Part shown: positions 8,558 to 16,429 of the stretch, piece by piece | Layout: each line of letters starts with the position of its first letter | How positions within the stretch are numbered: position 1 is the first letter of the stretch | DNA from: Halieaceae bacterium | Lineage (GTDB): Bacteria; Pseudomonadota; Gammaproteobacteria; Pseudomonadales; Halieaceae | Length of the DNA stretch: 64,000 bases | Assembly (NCBI GenBank): GCA_016744355.1 | Contig: JADGEN010000002.1 | Coordinates: 38,043-102,042 of the forward strand | Direction of reading: 5' to 3' | Notes under the pieces: generated by a model | Told to the model about the DNA's origin: nothing | What the model saw: the letters and a program-made list of their open reading frames with translations, nothing else | The model's database searches: none | Translations under genes and position numbers: made by a program

Positions 8558-10725
8558 GTCAATCTATGCAACACGACTGGTTCGCCAGTTGCCCCAAGGG
8601 GCTGGAGTTATTGCTGGCCTCGGAGTTGACTGAGCTGGGGGCAGAGTCAACGCGTGAGACTGTGGCGGGAGTTTATTTCAACGGTGCGTTGGCTACCGGC
8701 TATCGTGCTTGTCTATGGTCGCGATTGGCCAATCGAATTTTGATGCCTCTGGGTCGGTTTGAAGTCGAGGATGCCGATAGTTTGTATCGCGCGTTGCAGA
8801 GCATAGACTGGGGAGAAGTGTTTTCACCGGATAAGACCTTTGCAGTTGATTTTTCCGGGCAGAATAGCGAAATTCGCAACACACAGTTTGGAGCCCAGCG
8901 CAGTAAAGATGCCATTGTGGATTGGTTTCAAACGGCTGTGGGTATGCGCCCCTCAGTGCAAAAACGCGATCCAGATATCCGCATAAATGTTCGCCTGGCC
9001 AAATCAAAGGTGATTGTTGCTGTAGATTTTTCCGGTGGCAGTTTGCACCGCCGCGGTTACCGTCAGGGTGCCGGAGAAGCGCCCTTAAAAGAGAATCTCG
9101 CCGCTGCCATTTTGTTACGCGCTGACTGGCCCACTATAGCGAGTCAGGGTGGTGCGCTCATTGACCCCATGTGCGGCTCCGCTACGTTGTTACTTGAAGC
9201 GGCGATGATGTCAGCAGACATCGCCCCGGCGTTGGCCAGGGAACGTTTTGGCTTCGAAGCCTGGAAAGGTCACAATGCCACTCAGTGGGAGGCGATTGTA
9301 TCCGACGCGGCTGGTCGTGCCAGGCGGGGCAGGGAGGCAGAATTGCCAGAAATTCGAGGCTATGACGCCGACCCCGTCGTGGTGCGCAGAGCGCAGGAAA
9401 ATATTGCAAAAATTGGGCTTGAGAAGGTTGTTCGAGTCAGTTGCAAGCCTTTGGCAGAGTTACAAAAGCCAAGCCATAAACCTATGCCCATAGGGTTGGT
9501 TCTATGTAATCCGCCCTATGGCGAGCGCCTGGGTGAGAAAGAAAGTCTGCGCTATCTCTATCGTCAATTAGGCGAGCTTATGCTGCGCGAGTTCAGTGGT
9601 TGGCAAGGGGCCGTATTTACGGGTGATGTAGAATTGGGTAAGGCTACCGGCCTGCGCAGCCACAAACGATATGCTTTGTATAACGGAGCGCTGCCTTCGA
9701 GTCTGTTGTTGTTCGATCTAGCCAACAACCAGTTGCGCGATGCATCGCCGCCTAAGTCTGGGGTCGGCAATGGCACTGCAGAGCTCAGCGAAGGCGCCGC
9801 AATGTTTGCTAATCGTATCCGAAAAAACAAGAAGCGCCTGGCCAAATGGGTGAAGCGAGAGCATATCGAATGTTATCGTTTATATGACGCTGACATGCCC
9901 GAATACGCGGTGGCAGTTGATGTCTACGGTGATAGCGCGCATGTGGCAGAATATATGGCGCCTAAAGATGTTGACCCCGATGCCGCAACACGGCGTATGG
10001 GAGAGGTCGTCGCTGCACTGCCAGAGGCGTTGGGGGTAGCTCCCGAGCTCATTAGTTACAAACGAAGACAGAAGCAACGTGGCCTGACACAGTACGAAAA
10101 AGAAGATAATCGTGGCGAGTTAATTTCAGTGCGCGAGGGGCCGGCCAAAATTTTGGTTAACCTACATGATTACCTTGATACTGGGTTGTTCCTCGACCAT
10201 CGGCCGCTGCGTTTACGCATAGGCCGTGAAGCCAAAGACAAAGATTTCCTCAACCTGTTTTGTTATACCGGTGTCGCATCGGTACATGCCGCGCTGGGGG
10301 GCGCGCACACTACCACCAGTGTAGATATGTCTAACACCTACCTGGGTTGGCTGCGCAAAAATCTGGCTCATAATGGTCTGGGCGAAACCACCCATCACCG
10401 GGTGAAGGCCAATTGCATAACGTGGTTGGCTGAGGCGGAAAACACCTATGACTTAATCATGCTGGATCCGCCATCTTTCTCTAATTCAAAGAGTATGGAA
10501 GACACCTTCGATATCCAGAGGGACCATGTGAGTTTGGTTCGTTCCGCGATGAGTGTTTTAAGGCGCGACGGGGCTATGTATTTTTCCACTAATCGGCGTG
10601 GTTTTGTGCTTGATGAGGAATTGTCGATACAATACCTCTGCGTAGATATTAGTAGAGACACCCTGGACCCCGACTTTCAGCGCAACTCAAACATACACAA
10701 ATGCTGGCGCATAACACATCGTTAG
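8554..10725 (+). CDS. rlmL: bifunctional 23S rRNA methyltransferase RlmKL
   Basis: A fused enzyme that makes m2G2445 (RlmL half) and m7G2069 (RlmK half) in 23S rRNA. It has 723 residues, close to the usual 700-730. It begins with a THUMP domain (about 40-155). The first methyltransferase carries DPMCGSATLLLEAA (about 204-217) and the target-binding NPPYGERLG (about 320). The second carries LDPPSFSNSKSM (about 637). I choose the TTG at 8554 because GGAAG lies six bases before it and it overlaps the previous stop; an ATG at 8566 would remove four residues but has no well-placed ribosome binding site. The C-terminus KCWRITHR matches the family end, so the gene is complete. Confidence 0.95.
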   Translation: MSQSMQHDWFASCPKGLELLLASELTELGAESTRETVAGVYFNGALATGYRACLWSRLANRILMPLGRFEVEDADSLYRALQSIDWGEVFSPDKTFAVDFSGQNSEIRNTQFGAQRSKDAIVDWFQTAVGMRPSVQKRDPDIRINVRLAKSKVIVAVDFSGGSLHRRGYRQGAGEAPLKENLAAAILLRADWPTIASQGGALIDPMCGSATLLLEAAMMSADIAPALARERFGFEAWKGHNATQWEAIVSDAAGRARRGREAELPEIRGYDADPVVVRRAQENIAKIGLEKVVRVSCKPLAELQKPSHKPMPIGLVLCNPPYGERLGEKESLRYLYRQLGELMLREFSGWQGAVFTGDVELGKATGLRSHKRYALYNGALPSSLLLFDLANNQLRDASPPKSGVGNGTAELSEGAAMFANRIRKNKKRLAKWVKREHIECYRLYDADMPEYAVAVDVYGDSAHVAEYMAPKDVDPDAATRRMGEVVAALPEALGVAPELISYKRRQKQRGLTQYEKEDNRGELISVREGPAKILVNLHDYLDTGLFLDHRPLRLRIGREAKDKDFLNLFCYTGVASVHAALGGAHTTTSVDMSNTYLGWLRKNLAHNGLGETTHHRVKANCITWLAEAENTYDLIMLDPPSFSNSKSMEDTFDIQRDHVSLVRSAMSVLRRDGAMYFSTNRRGFVLDEELSIQYLCVDISRDTLDPDFQRNSNIHKCWRITHR

Positions 10726-10943
10726 TTACGCTTAGGTTTCACGGCCGAGAAATAGGAAACTAGTGAAGTTTATTGCGCTATAAGGTTAGTGGCTGCAAAC
10801 AAGAGCCGGGCATTGTTATTAACAGACGTCACTAAACCCCTGTATTTACTGCGTTTGTGCTTAGGTCCGATCATATAAAGCTATAAAAAATCTGTATCTA
10901 TATGATATCTATAGAAAAAGACGTTATTTACTAAAAGCTTCAA

Positions 10944-10973
10944 AGCGACGTATAGCGAAGTACAGCGAAATAG
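10944..10973 (+). repeat. three tandem 10-bp direct repeats (AGCGAMRTAN)
   Basis: The copies are AGCGACGTAT (10944-10953), AGCGAAGTAC (10954-10963) and AGCGAAATAG (10964-10973). The 10-bp period is about one helical turn, so proteins bound to each copy would lie on the same face. They lie between the AT-rich stretch and the DnaA boxes. Confidence 0.6.
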
Positions 10974-10993
10974 TTTTGAGCACGGCCTCCAAG

Positions 10994-11066
10994 CTATCCC
11001 CAAAGTTATCCACACAATATTTTGTGGATAACTATACCAAAGAGCTCAGGGTGAGCTGTATTCCCC
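10994..11066. promoter_or_regulatory. cluster of DnaA-box-like 9-mers with a perfect inverted pair
   Basis: TTATCCACA at 11006-11014 and its exact inverse TGTGGATAA at 11023-11031 both match the strict DnaA consensus. With one extra base on each side they form a 10-bp inverted repeat with an 8-base spacer. Two weaker sites with two mismatches each are CTATCCCCA (10994-11002) and TTCCCCACA (around 11061-11069). DnaA binding is inferred from the consensus alone. The role could be a replication origin element, a DnaA-titrating or reactivating site like datA or DARS, or a DnaA-regulated promoter for the flavodoxin gene. Confidence 0.55.
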
Positions 11067-11166
11067 ACAATGCCGTCTGCACATAACATCAATGAGTATT
11101 TTGGCATGACACAGCGGTGGGGCCTGTGTTCAAATTCAGCTCCAAGTTTGCTTTGAGTGATATTTA

Positions 11167-11631
11167 GTGCCTGCGCCCAACCCACTGCTTATTGTCTATC
11201 ACAGCCAGAGTGGCAGCTGTGCAAAAATTGCCCATGCTGCATATCAGGGTGCGTGCTCAGAAGCCAGTGTCGCGGTGCGCGTGCTGCGCGCGTGGGATGC
11301 CTGTACGGCCGACCTGACGGGGGCTGGTGGTCTGCTTTTAGTTGCGGCTGAGAACTCGGGCGCCCTGAGCGGAGGTATGAAAGACTTTCTTGACCGCACG
11401 TTTTATCCAGCCATTGCCGCAGATCTAGTGCTGCCTTACGCATTGTTACTCAGCGCGGGGAATGATGGCAGAGGCGCAAAGCAGCAAGCCCAACGTATTC
11501 TTTCTGGTTATTCTTTTCCTGCGGCGACAGAGCCAGTAATATTGCGCGGCGAAGTTTGTCCCGCACACTTGGAGAAGGCGGGAGAGTTGGGTGCTGCATT
11601 TGTCGCCGGACTTGTTATGGGTATTTTTTAG
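11167..11631 (+). CDS. flavodoxin-like / NAD(P)H-dependent FMN reductase-type protein
   Basis: A 154-residue protein with a flavodoxin fold. The first strand and phosphate-binding loop LLIVYHSQSGSCAKIAHA (residues 6-23) resemble the flavodoxin FMN-binding T/S-x-T/S-G-x-T loop. The second loop AAENSGALSGGMKDFLDRTF (about 61-80) matches the flavin-reductase pattern. It starts with GTG, and the ribosome binding site is weak. It is probably an FMN-binding electron carrier or small reductase. A thioesterase gene follows after only 8 bp, so the two are likely co-transcribed. Confidence 0.75.
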   Translation: MPAPNPLLIVYHSQSGSCAKIAHAAYQGACSEASVAVRVLRAWDACTADLTGAGGLLLVAAENSGALSGGMKDFLDRTFYPAIAADLVLPYALLLSAGNDGRGAKQQAQRILSGYSFPAATEPVILRGEVCPAHLEKAGELGAAFVAGLVMGIF

Positions 11632-11639
11632 AGGCATCA

Positions 11640-12116
11640 GTGAAGATGGATAATGTAGACGTGGAAGCAGTGCCGGCAGGCTTTGAGTTATTACCGGCGG
11701 GCTTGGGTTTCACCGATGCCATTGCGCCGTGCTATCGCAAAGTGGAGGGCAGTAAGGTCGCGATGGGACTGCGTGTAGAGCAGTCGCATTGCAATATGAT
11801 GGGGATTTGCCATGGCGGTGTGCTCATGACTTTGGCTGATATTGCCGCAGCATCGGGTGTGAATCTTGCCCGCGGAAAAAAGTCCGGCAGTCCTACTCTC
11901 AACCTCAGCCTCGATTTCATTTCTGCCGGGCGCCTGGGGCAGTGGTTGGAGGCAGAGATTACGAATACCACGGTCAAGCGACGTTTCGGTTTTAGTAGCG
12001 GTGTTATCAGCAATAGTGAGGGTGTAGTGGCGCGCTTTAACGGCACCTTTTACTTGCCCGATCACAAAGGCATTTGGAAGGTCAAAGAGCGCACGGATGG
12101 TTTCCTGCCCGATTAG
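11640..12116 (+). CDS. PaaI/YbgC-type hotdog-fold acyl-CoA thioesterase
   Basis: About 158 residues with the hotdog-fold signature NMMGICHGGVLMTLADIAAA, in which the HGG...D region forms the active site of PaaI-like thioesterases. This is followed by TLNLSLDFISAGRLGQWLEA, the usual second half. The frame is open further upstream, but residues there do not look like the family. GAGG at 11631-11634 places the start at the GTG (11640) or the ATG two codons on (11646). It probably hydrolyses a small acyl- or aryl-CoA in the cytoplasm; the substrate is unknown. It converges with the LysR gene, overlapping its 3' end by 4 bp. Confidence 0.85.
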   Translation: MKMDNVDVEAVPAGFELLPAGLGFTDAIAPCYRKVEGSKVAMGLRVEQSHCNMMGICHGGVLMTLADIAAASGVNLARGKKSGSPTLNLSLDFISAGRLGQWLEAEITNTTVKRRFGFSSGVISNSEGVVARFNGTFYLPDHKGIWKVKERTDGFLPD

Positions 12117-12988
12117 CTGTCGCCGGATTTCTGTAGGCATTCAATAAAGGCGCTGGACGCTCGTGAAAGGCTTCTGTCGCGGTGATACACCAGGCCAAGT
12201 GTTCGCTCAATCGCAATCTCGTCAACTTCAATTGAGGCCAATGAATCATCCTTCATGCTTCTGGGCAGTACTGTCCAGCCCAGTCCAACCGCAGTCATCA
12301 TACGTATTGTTTCAAGATAGTTGGTAGCCAGTGAGATCTGAAGTTCCACCTGATGCTGCTCAAAAAGCGCTTTAATAATTTGTCCGGTGTAAGTATTAAG
12401 CCCTGGCAAAATGGCAGGCCAGACGCTGAGTTGTGCTAAAGTGGTGTTTTTGCTCTTTGCCAACGCGTGATCTCTGCCCACCAGAAAGTCCAACGGGTCG
12501 TGCCATACGGGCCGCGTGATCAGGCAGGGCTCAGCTGCTGGAGCCAGGGTGATAACCGCCAGCTCTACCTTACCTTGTAATACCAACTCGTAGGCCTGCT
12601 CTGAATCCATAAATTCGATGTCTATCTGTACTTCAGGACAATTCTGGCTGAAGTCGCTCAGCACCGGCGGTAGCCTATGCAGGCCAATGTGGTGGCTGGT
12701 GGCAAGACGCAATCGGCCGGACACTTCGCCGGAAAGATCTCGCACGGATTGCTCCGCGTCCAACAGCTCGCGGTGCACATTCCTGGCATGAGGCAGTAAT
12801 GCCTCTCCGGCTTCTGTAAGGCTCACACTGCGACCAATTCTGTCGAACAATTGAGTACCCAGTTGTTGTTCCAACAGTGCGACACGTTTACTGACTGCCG
12901 GTTGGGTCAGGTGAAGTTTTTGCGCCGCGCCGGAAAAGGAGCCGGTCTCTGCCACTAGCGTAAATGCCCTTAAATTTTGAGTATCCAT
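12113..12988 (-). CDS. LysR-family transcriptional regulator, probable regulator of leuCD
   Basis: A 291-residue LysR-type regulator. The winged helix-turn-helix fills residues 1-60 (FTLVAETGSFSGAAQKLHLT then QPAVSKRVALLEQQLG), followed by a two-lobed effector-binding domain. It is divergent from leuC with an inverted repeat between them, the classic layout for a LysR protein that activates its neighbour and represses itself. Pseudomonas genomes carry a LysR gene in the same place beside leuC, which supports a leucine-pathway role. The effector is not known; an intermediate such as isopropylmalate is a guess. Confidence 0.92.
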   Translation of the reverse strand: MDTQNLRAFTLVAETGSFSGAAQKLHLTQPAVSKRVALLEQQLGTQLFDRIGRSVSLTEAGEALLPHARNVHRELLDAEQSVRDLSGEVSGRLRLATSHHIGLHRLPPVLSDFSQNCPEVQIDIEFMDSEQAYELVLQGKVELAVITLAPAAEPCLITRPVWHDPLDFLVGRDHALAKSKNTTLAQLSVWPAILPGLNTYTGQIIKALFEQHQVELQISLATNYLETIRMMTAVGLGWTVLPRSMKDDSLASIEVDEIAIERTLGLVYHRDRSLSRASSAFIECLQKSGDS

Positions 12989-13011
12989 CTTACAGTCTCT
13001 TTCTTTTAGCT

Positions 13012-13077
13012 ATTCCAAAAAGGAATCCAAACTATAAAAATAATAGATTGGAGTTATTGATTCGTCAAGCCTAGAAT
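13012..13077 (+). promoter_or_regulatory. leuC promoter with LysR-type operator
   Basis: A sigma-70-like promoter TTGGAG (13048-13053), 18-base spacer, TAGAAT (13072-13077) would start transcription near 13084. The perfect inverted repeat ATTCC-AAAAA-GGAAT (13012-13026) contains the T-N11-A LysR-type motif and is centred about 65 bases upstream of that start, exactly where LysR regulators usually bind. A second inverted pair TCCAA (13026-13030) and TTGGA (13048-13052) overlaps the -35 and could be the activation site. Confidence 0.6.
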
Positions 13078-13105
13078 GGCACCTCAAATTAATAGGAGGT
13101 ATCCC

Positions 13106-14539
13106 ATGGCAGCGCAAACACTGTATGACAAATTGTGGCAGAGCCACCTGGTGGAGCAGCGCGAGGACGGCACTGCGCTTATTTACATCGACAGGCATTT
13201 GATTCACGAAGTGACATCACCCCAGGCGTTTGAGGGCCTGCGTCTTGCGGGGCGCACACCCTGGCGTAAGGATGCCAATCTGGCGGTGCCCGACCACAAC
13301 GTACCCACCGAACGACAGGAGCGCTTGGGAGGCGTTGCAGGGATTGCGGATCCGATATCCCGATTGCAGGTGCAGACCCTGGACGACAATTGTTCAGACT
13401 TTGACATCGTGGAGTTTCAGATCAACGACCCCAGGCAGGGTATTGTGCATGTGGTTGGCCCAGAGCAGGGCGCAACCCTGCCCGGAATGACCGTTGTGTG
13501 CGGCGATTCCCACACCTCTACCCACGGAGCGCTTGGCTCTTTGGCGCACGGTATAGGCACATCCGAAGTTGAACATGTGCTGGTTACCCAGTGTCTGCTT
13601 CAGAGAAAGATGAAAAATATGATGGTACGCATCGACGGGGAGTTACAAAATGGAGTGACGGCAAAGGATGTGGTGCTCGCAGTTATCGGCGAAATAGGCA
13701 CTGCCGGGGGCACGGGTTACGCCATAGAATTTGGTGGCCAGGTTATACGTGATATGAGCATTGAAGGTCGTATGACCGTGTGCAATATGTCGATTGAGGC
13801 CGGGGCTCGCATGGGCATGGTGGCAGTGGACCAGACAACACTCGATTATGTGAAAGGGCGTACCTATGCCCCCAGTGGAGAGCAGTGGAATGCTGCCGAG
13901 ACCGTGTGGCGCACTTTGCACAGTGATGATGATGCGCAGTTCGATAGCACGGTTGTCTTGGAGGGAGCACAGATAAAACCACAAGTGACCTGGGGTACGT
14001 CTCCAGAGATGGTGTTGCCTGTGGATGGAGAGATTCCAACACCCGCTGATATTGAAAATAGTAGTCAGAAAGAGGCGACAGAGCGCGCACTTGTTTATAT
14101 GGGGCTGGAAGGCGGTAGCAAGGTTTCAGATATCAGGCCGGACAAGGTTTTTATCGGCTCCTGCACAAATTCGCGTATCGAAGACCTGAGGTCTGCCGCG
14201 AAGGTTGTGCGCGGTAAGCATATTGCCGCGTCTATCAAAGAGGCGCTTGTAGTTCCTGGCTCTGGTGAAATCAAGCGTCAGGCTGAAAGTGAAGGCCTGG
14301 ATAAAATATTTACCGCCGCGGGGTTTCTCTGGCGCGAACCGGGTTGCTCGATGTGCCTGGCTATGAATGCCGACAAGTTGTTGGAGGGCGAGCATTGCGC
14401 CTCCACTTCTAATCGGAACTTTGAGGGTAGGCAGGGTTTTGGCGGGCGCACGCATTTGGTGAGTCCGGCGATGGCCGCAGCCGCTGCGGTGGCGGGTCAC
14501 TTTGTCGACGTTCGTGACTGGAATTATGAGGGGGAGTGA
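13106..14539 (+). CDS. leuC: 3-isopropylmalate dehydratase large subunit
   Basis: With LeuD, isomerises 2-isopropylmalate to 3-isopropylmalate in leucine synthesis. 477 residues from the ATG at 13106, which follows a strong AGGAGGT at 13094-13100; an earlier in-frame start at 13076 lies within the promoter region and is unlikely. Aconitase-family motifs are present: [25 protein letters not shown], and [11 protein letters not shown]. The three cysteines in the last two motifs bind the [4Fe-4S] cluster. leuD follows after 6 bp with GGGGAG at the leuC stop serving as its ribosome binding site. Confidence 0.98.
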   Translation: MAAQTLYDKLWQSHLVEQREDGTALIYIDRHLIHEVTSPQAFEGLRLAGRTPWRKDANLAVPDHNVPTERQERLGGVAGIADPISRLQVQTLDDNCSDFDIVEFQINDPRQGIVHVVGPEQGATLPGMTVVCGDSHTSTHGALGSLAHGIGTSEVEHVLVTQCLLQRKMKNMMVRIDGELQNGVTAKDVVLAVIGEIGTAGGTGYAIEFGGQVIRDMSIEGRMTVCNMSIEAGARMGMVAVDQTTLDYVKGRTYAPSGEQWNAAETVWRTLHSDDDAQFDSTVVLEGAQIKPQVTWGTSPEMVLPVDGEIPTPADIENSSQKEATERALVYMGLEGGSKVSDIRPDKVFIGSCTNSRIEDLRSAAKVVRGKHIAASIKEALVVPGSGEIKRQAESEGLDKIFTAAGFLWREPGCSMCLAMNADKLLEGEHCASTSNRNFEGRQGFGGRTHLVSPAMAAAAAVAGHFVDVRDWNYEGE

Positions 14540-14545
14540 AGTCGC

Positions 14546-15193
14546 ATGAAAAAATTTACCGTAGTTAAGGGCGTGCTCGCCCCGATGGACAGAGCCAACG
14601 TTGACACAGATTTGATTATTCCAAAGCAATTCCTTAAGTCGATACAACGCAGCGGCTTCGGACCCAATTTGTTTGACGCGCTGCGTTACACTGATATGGG
14701 AGAGCCGGGCCAGGATTGTAGTAATCGGCCGCTAAACCCGGATTTTAGTCTCAATCAGGCGCGCTACCGCAATGCATCAATTTTGCTTTCACGTGAAAAT
14801 TTTGGTTGTGGCTCGAGTAGGGAGCACGCTCCGTGGGCGCTGGAAGATTATGGCTTCCGCTGTGTCATCGCCAGCAGCTTTGCCGACATTTTTTACAATA
14901 ACTGTTTCAAGAACGGAATTTTGCCCGTAGCCTTGGACGCCAGTCTCATCGATAGCTTATTTTCTGCGGTCGATGCCGAGGAGGGCTACCAGTTGACAGT
15001 CGATCTCGAACGGCAGTTGGTTGTTAAGCCCGATGGAGAGGAAATAGCATTTGAAGTTGACGCATTTCGAAAGCATTGTTTATTGAACGGTCTGGACGAG
15101 ATCGGCCTGACACTGCAAAGTGCGGACGCTATTAAAAAATATGAGCAGCAATGGAGAGAGAAATCTCCGTGGTTGTTTGACGTAATTCATTGA
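14546..15193 (+). CDS. leuD: 3-isopropylmalate dehydratase small subunit
   Basis: The swivelling small subunit that completes the LeuCD active site. 215 residues, normal length. The family signature [20 protein letters not shown] is visible near residues 84-103, and [11 protein letters not shown] follows near 120. It lies between leuC and asd, 18 bp before asd. In Pseudomonas, leuB normally lies between leuD and asd; here it does not. Confidence 0.98.
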   Translation: MKKFTVVKGVLAPMDRANVDTDLIIPKQFLKSIQRSGFGPNLFDALRYTDMGEPGQDCSNRPLNPDFSLNQARYRNASILLSRENFGCGSSREHAPWALEDYGFRCVIASSFADIFYNNCFKNGILPVALDASLIDSLFSAVDAEEGYQLTVDLERQLVVKPDGEEIAFEVDAFRKHCLLNGLDEIGLTLQSADAIKKYEQQWREKSPWLFDVIH

Positions 15194-15211
15194 TTTTAAG
15201 AGATAACAGAC

Positions 15212-16234
15212 ATGAGTGAGACCTATGATATTGCCGTGGTGGGCGCTACCGGAGCGGTAGGAGAGGCGATGATCGCCATTCTGGAAGAGCGAGATTTTCC
15301 AGTGGGCAATCTATATGCTTTGGCCAGCAGTCGTTCTGCTGGCACTACTATTCGCTTTAAAGGCAACTCGGTGCGTGTTACCGATTTGGCTGAGTTTGAT
15401 TTTTCCCAGGCGCAGATAGGCCTGTTTTCCGCGGGTGGCAGCATTTCCGAGGAGTACGCTCCCAAGGCGGCCGCTGCAGGTTGTGTGGTTATTGACAATA
15501 CATCGCATTTTCGTCGCGATGAAAGCATCCCCCTTGTGATCCCCGAGGTAAATCCCGAGGCACTGGCCCTCTACAGTACCCGTAATATTATCGCCAACCC
15601 CAATTGTTCTACCATCCAGATGCTGGTGGCGCTAAAGCCTATTTACGATGCGGTCGGAATTGAGCGGATTAATGTTGCTACTTACCAGGCGGTGTCCGGT
15701 AGTGGCAAAGAGGCCATACAGGAGTTAGCGGGCCAGACTGCGGCCCTGCTCAATGGTAAAGAGCCCGAGTGTGATGTCTATCCGAAACAGATAGCCTTTA
15801 ATGCTTTACCACAAATTGATGTTTTTCAGGACAATGGCTACACGCGCGAAGAGATGAAAATGGTCTGGGAAACACAGAAAATCTTTGAAGACAGTAGCAT
15901 CACAGTGAATCCAACCTGTGTTCGAATTCCTGTGTTTTTTGGGCATAGCGAGGCAGTGCACATCGAAACTGTCGACAAAATAACAGCCGAGCAAGCGCGG
16001 GAGTTGTTACTTAATGCGCCTGGGGTGACCGTAATTGATGAGCATAATGATGGCGGGTGGCCCACACCGGTGGGGGATGCGGTAGGTAAAGACGCAGTCT
16101 TTGTGGGGCGCATCCGGGAAGATATCTCCCATGACAGAGGTTTGGACCTCTGGGTAGTGTCAGATAATGTCAGAAAAGGCGCCGCGCTCAATAGTGTGCA
16201 AATTGCCGAATGCTTGATTAATACATATATATAA
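15212..16234 (+). CDS. asd: aspartate-semialdehyde dehydrogenase
   Basis: Reduces beta-aspartyl phosphate to aspartate semialdehyde for lysine, threonine, methionine and cell wall diaminopimelate. 340 residues, the shorter of the two bacterial Asd subtypes. The NADP-binding GATGAVG is at residues 11-17, and the catalytic cysteine in NPNCSTIQ is C132. The pattern YQAVSGSGKEA near residue 160 is also typical. Because the catalytic cysteine is present it should be active and is not merely a Usg-like paralogue. It sits next to fimV, as in pseudomonads. A weak hairpin and no clear terminator follow it. Confidence 0.95.
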   Translation: MSETYDIAVVGATGAVGEAMIAILEERDFPVGNLYALASSRSAGTTIRFKGNSVRVTDLAEFDFSQAQIGLFSAGGSISEEYAPKAAAAGCVVIDNTSHFRRDESIPLVIPEVNPEALALYSTRNIIANPNCSTIQMLVALKPIYDAVGIERINVATYQAVSGSGKEAIQELAGQTAALLNGKEPECDVYPKQIAFNALPQIDVFQDNGYTREEMKMVWETQKIFEDSSITVNPTCVRIPVFFGHSEAVHIETVDKITAEQARELLLNAPGVTVIDEHNDGGWPTPVGDAVGKDAVFVGRIREDISHDRGLDLWVVSDNVRKGAALNSVQIAECLINTYI

Positions 16235-16429
16235 AAGATACTTGGGCATATGACTAAGTTAGGGGCCTGGTCGTTACTGATTGAAAAAAGAAGTGTAAGG
16301 CGTGACATTCAGATTGTTGCGTAATTACATGAAACTATTAAAGTAAATAATTAGTAACTTCCTGGATTAGTGGCCGCATCGAGTGTAGGTGCGGCTTACA
16401 CGTAGCACGTAGAATAAGAAGGCAAGTAT
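16235..16429. other. asd-fimV intergenic region with a weak hairpin
   Basis: A 195-base, AT-rich gap. GCCGCA (16373-16378) and TGCGGC (16390-16395) could form a 6-bp stem with an 11-base loop, not followed by a T-tract, so it is not a convincing terminator. AAGG eight bases before the fimV ATG is the probable ribosome binding site. Confidence 0.4.

Larger units (their letters stand above)
10726..11166. other. gene-free interval with AT-rich segment, 10-bp repeats and DnaA boxes
   Basis: I find no credible gene in these 441 bases. From left to right there is a strongly AT-rich stretch (10868-10945, with one GATC at 10869), three direct 10-bp repeats beginning AGCGA (10944-10973), and a group of DnaA-box-like 9-mers (10994-11066), two of which match the consensus perfectly. 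The components are described separately below. Confidence 0.7.

Noticed and set aside
8554..10725. Possible frameshift or fusion artefact in rlmKL
   Set aside because: The two-domain fusion is the normal state in gammaproteobacteria, and both domains and the C-terminus are complete.
14126..14647. 173-codon open frame antisense to leuC/leuD
   Set aside because: Fully covered by leuC and leuD, whose motifs are intact.
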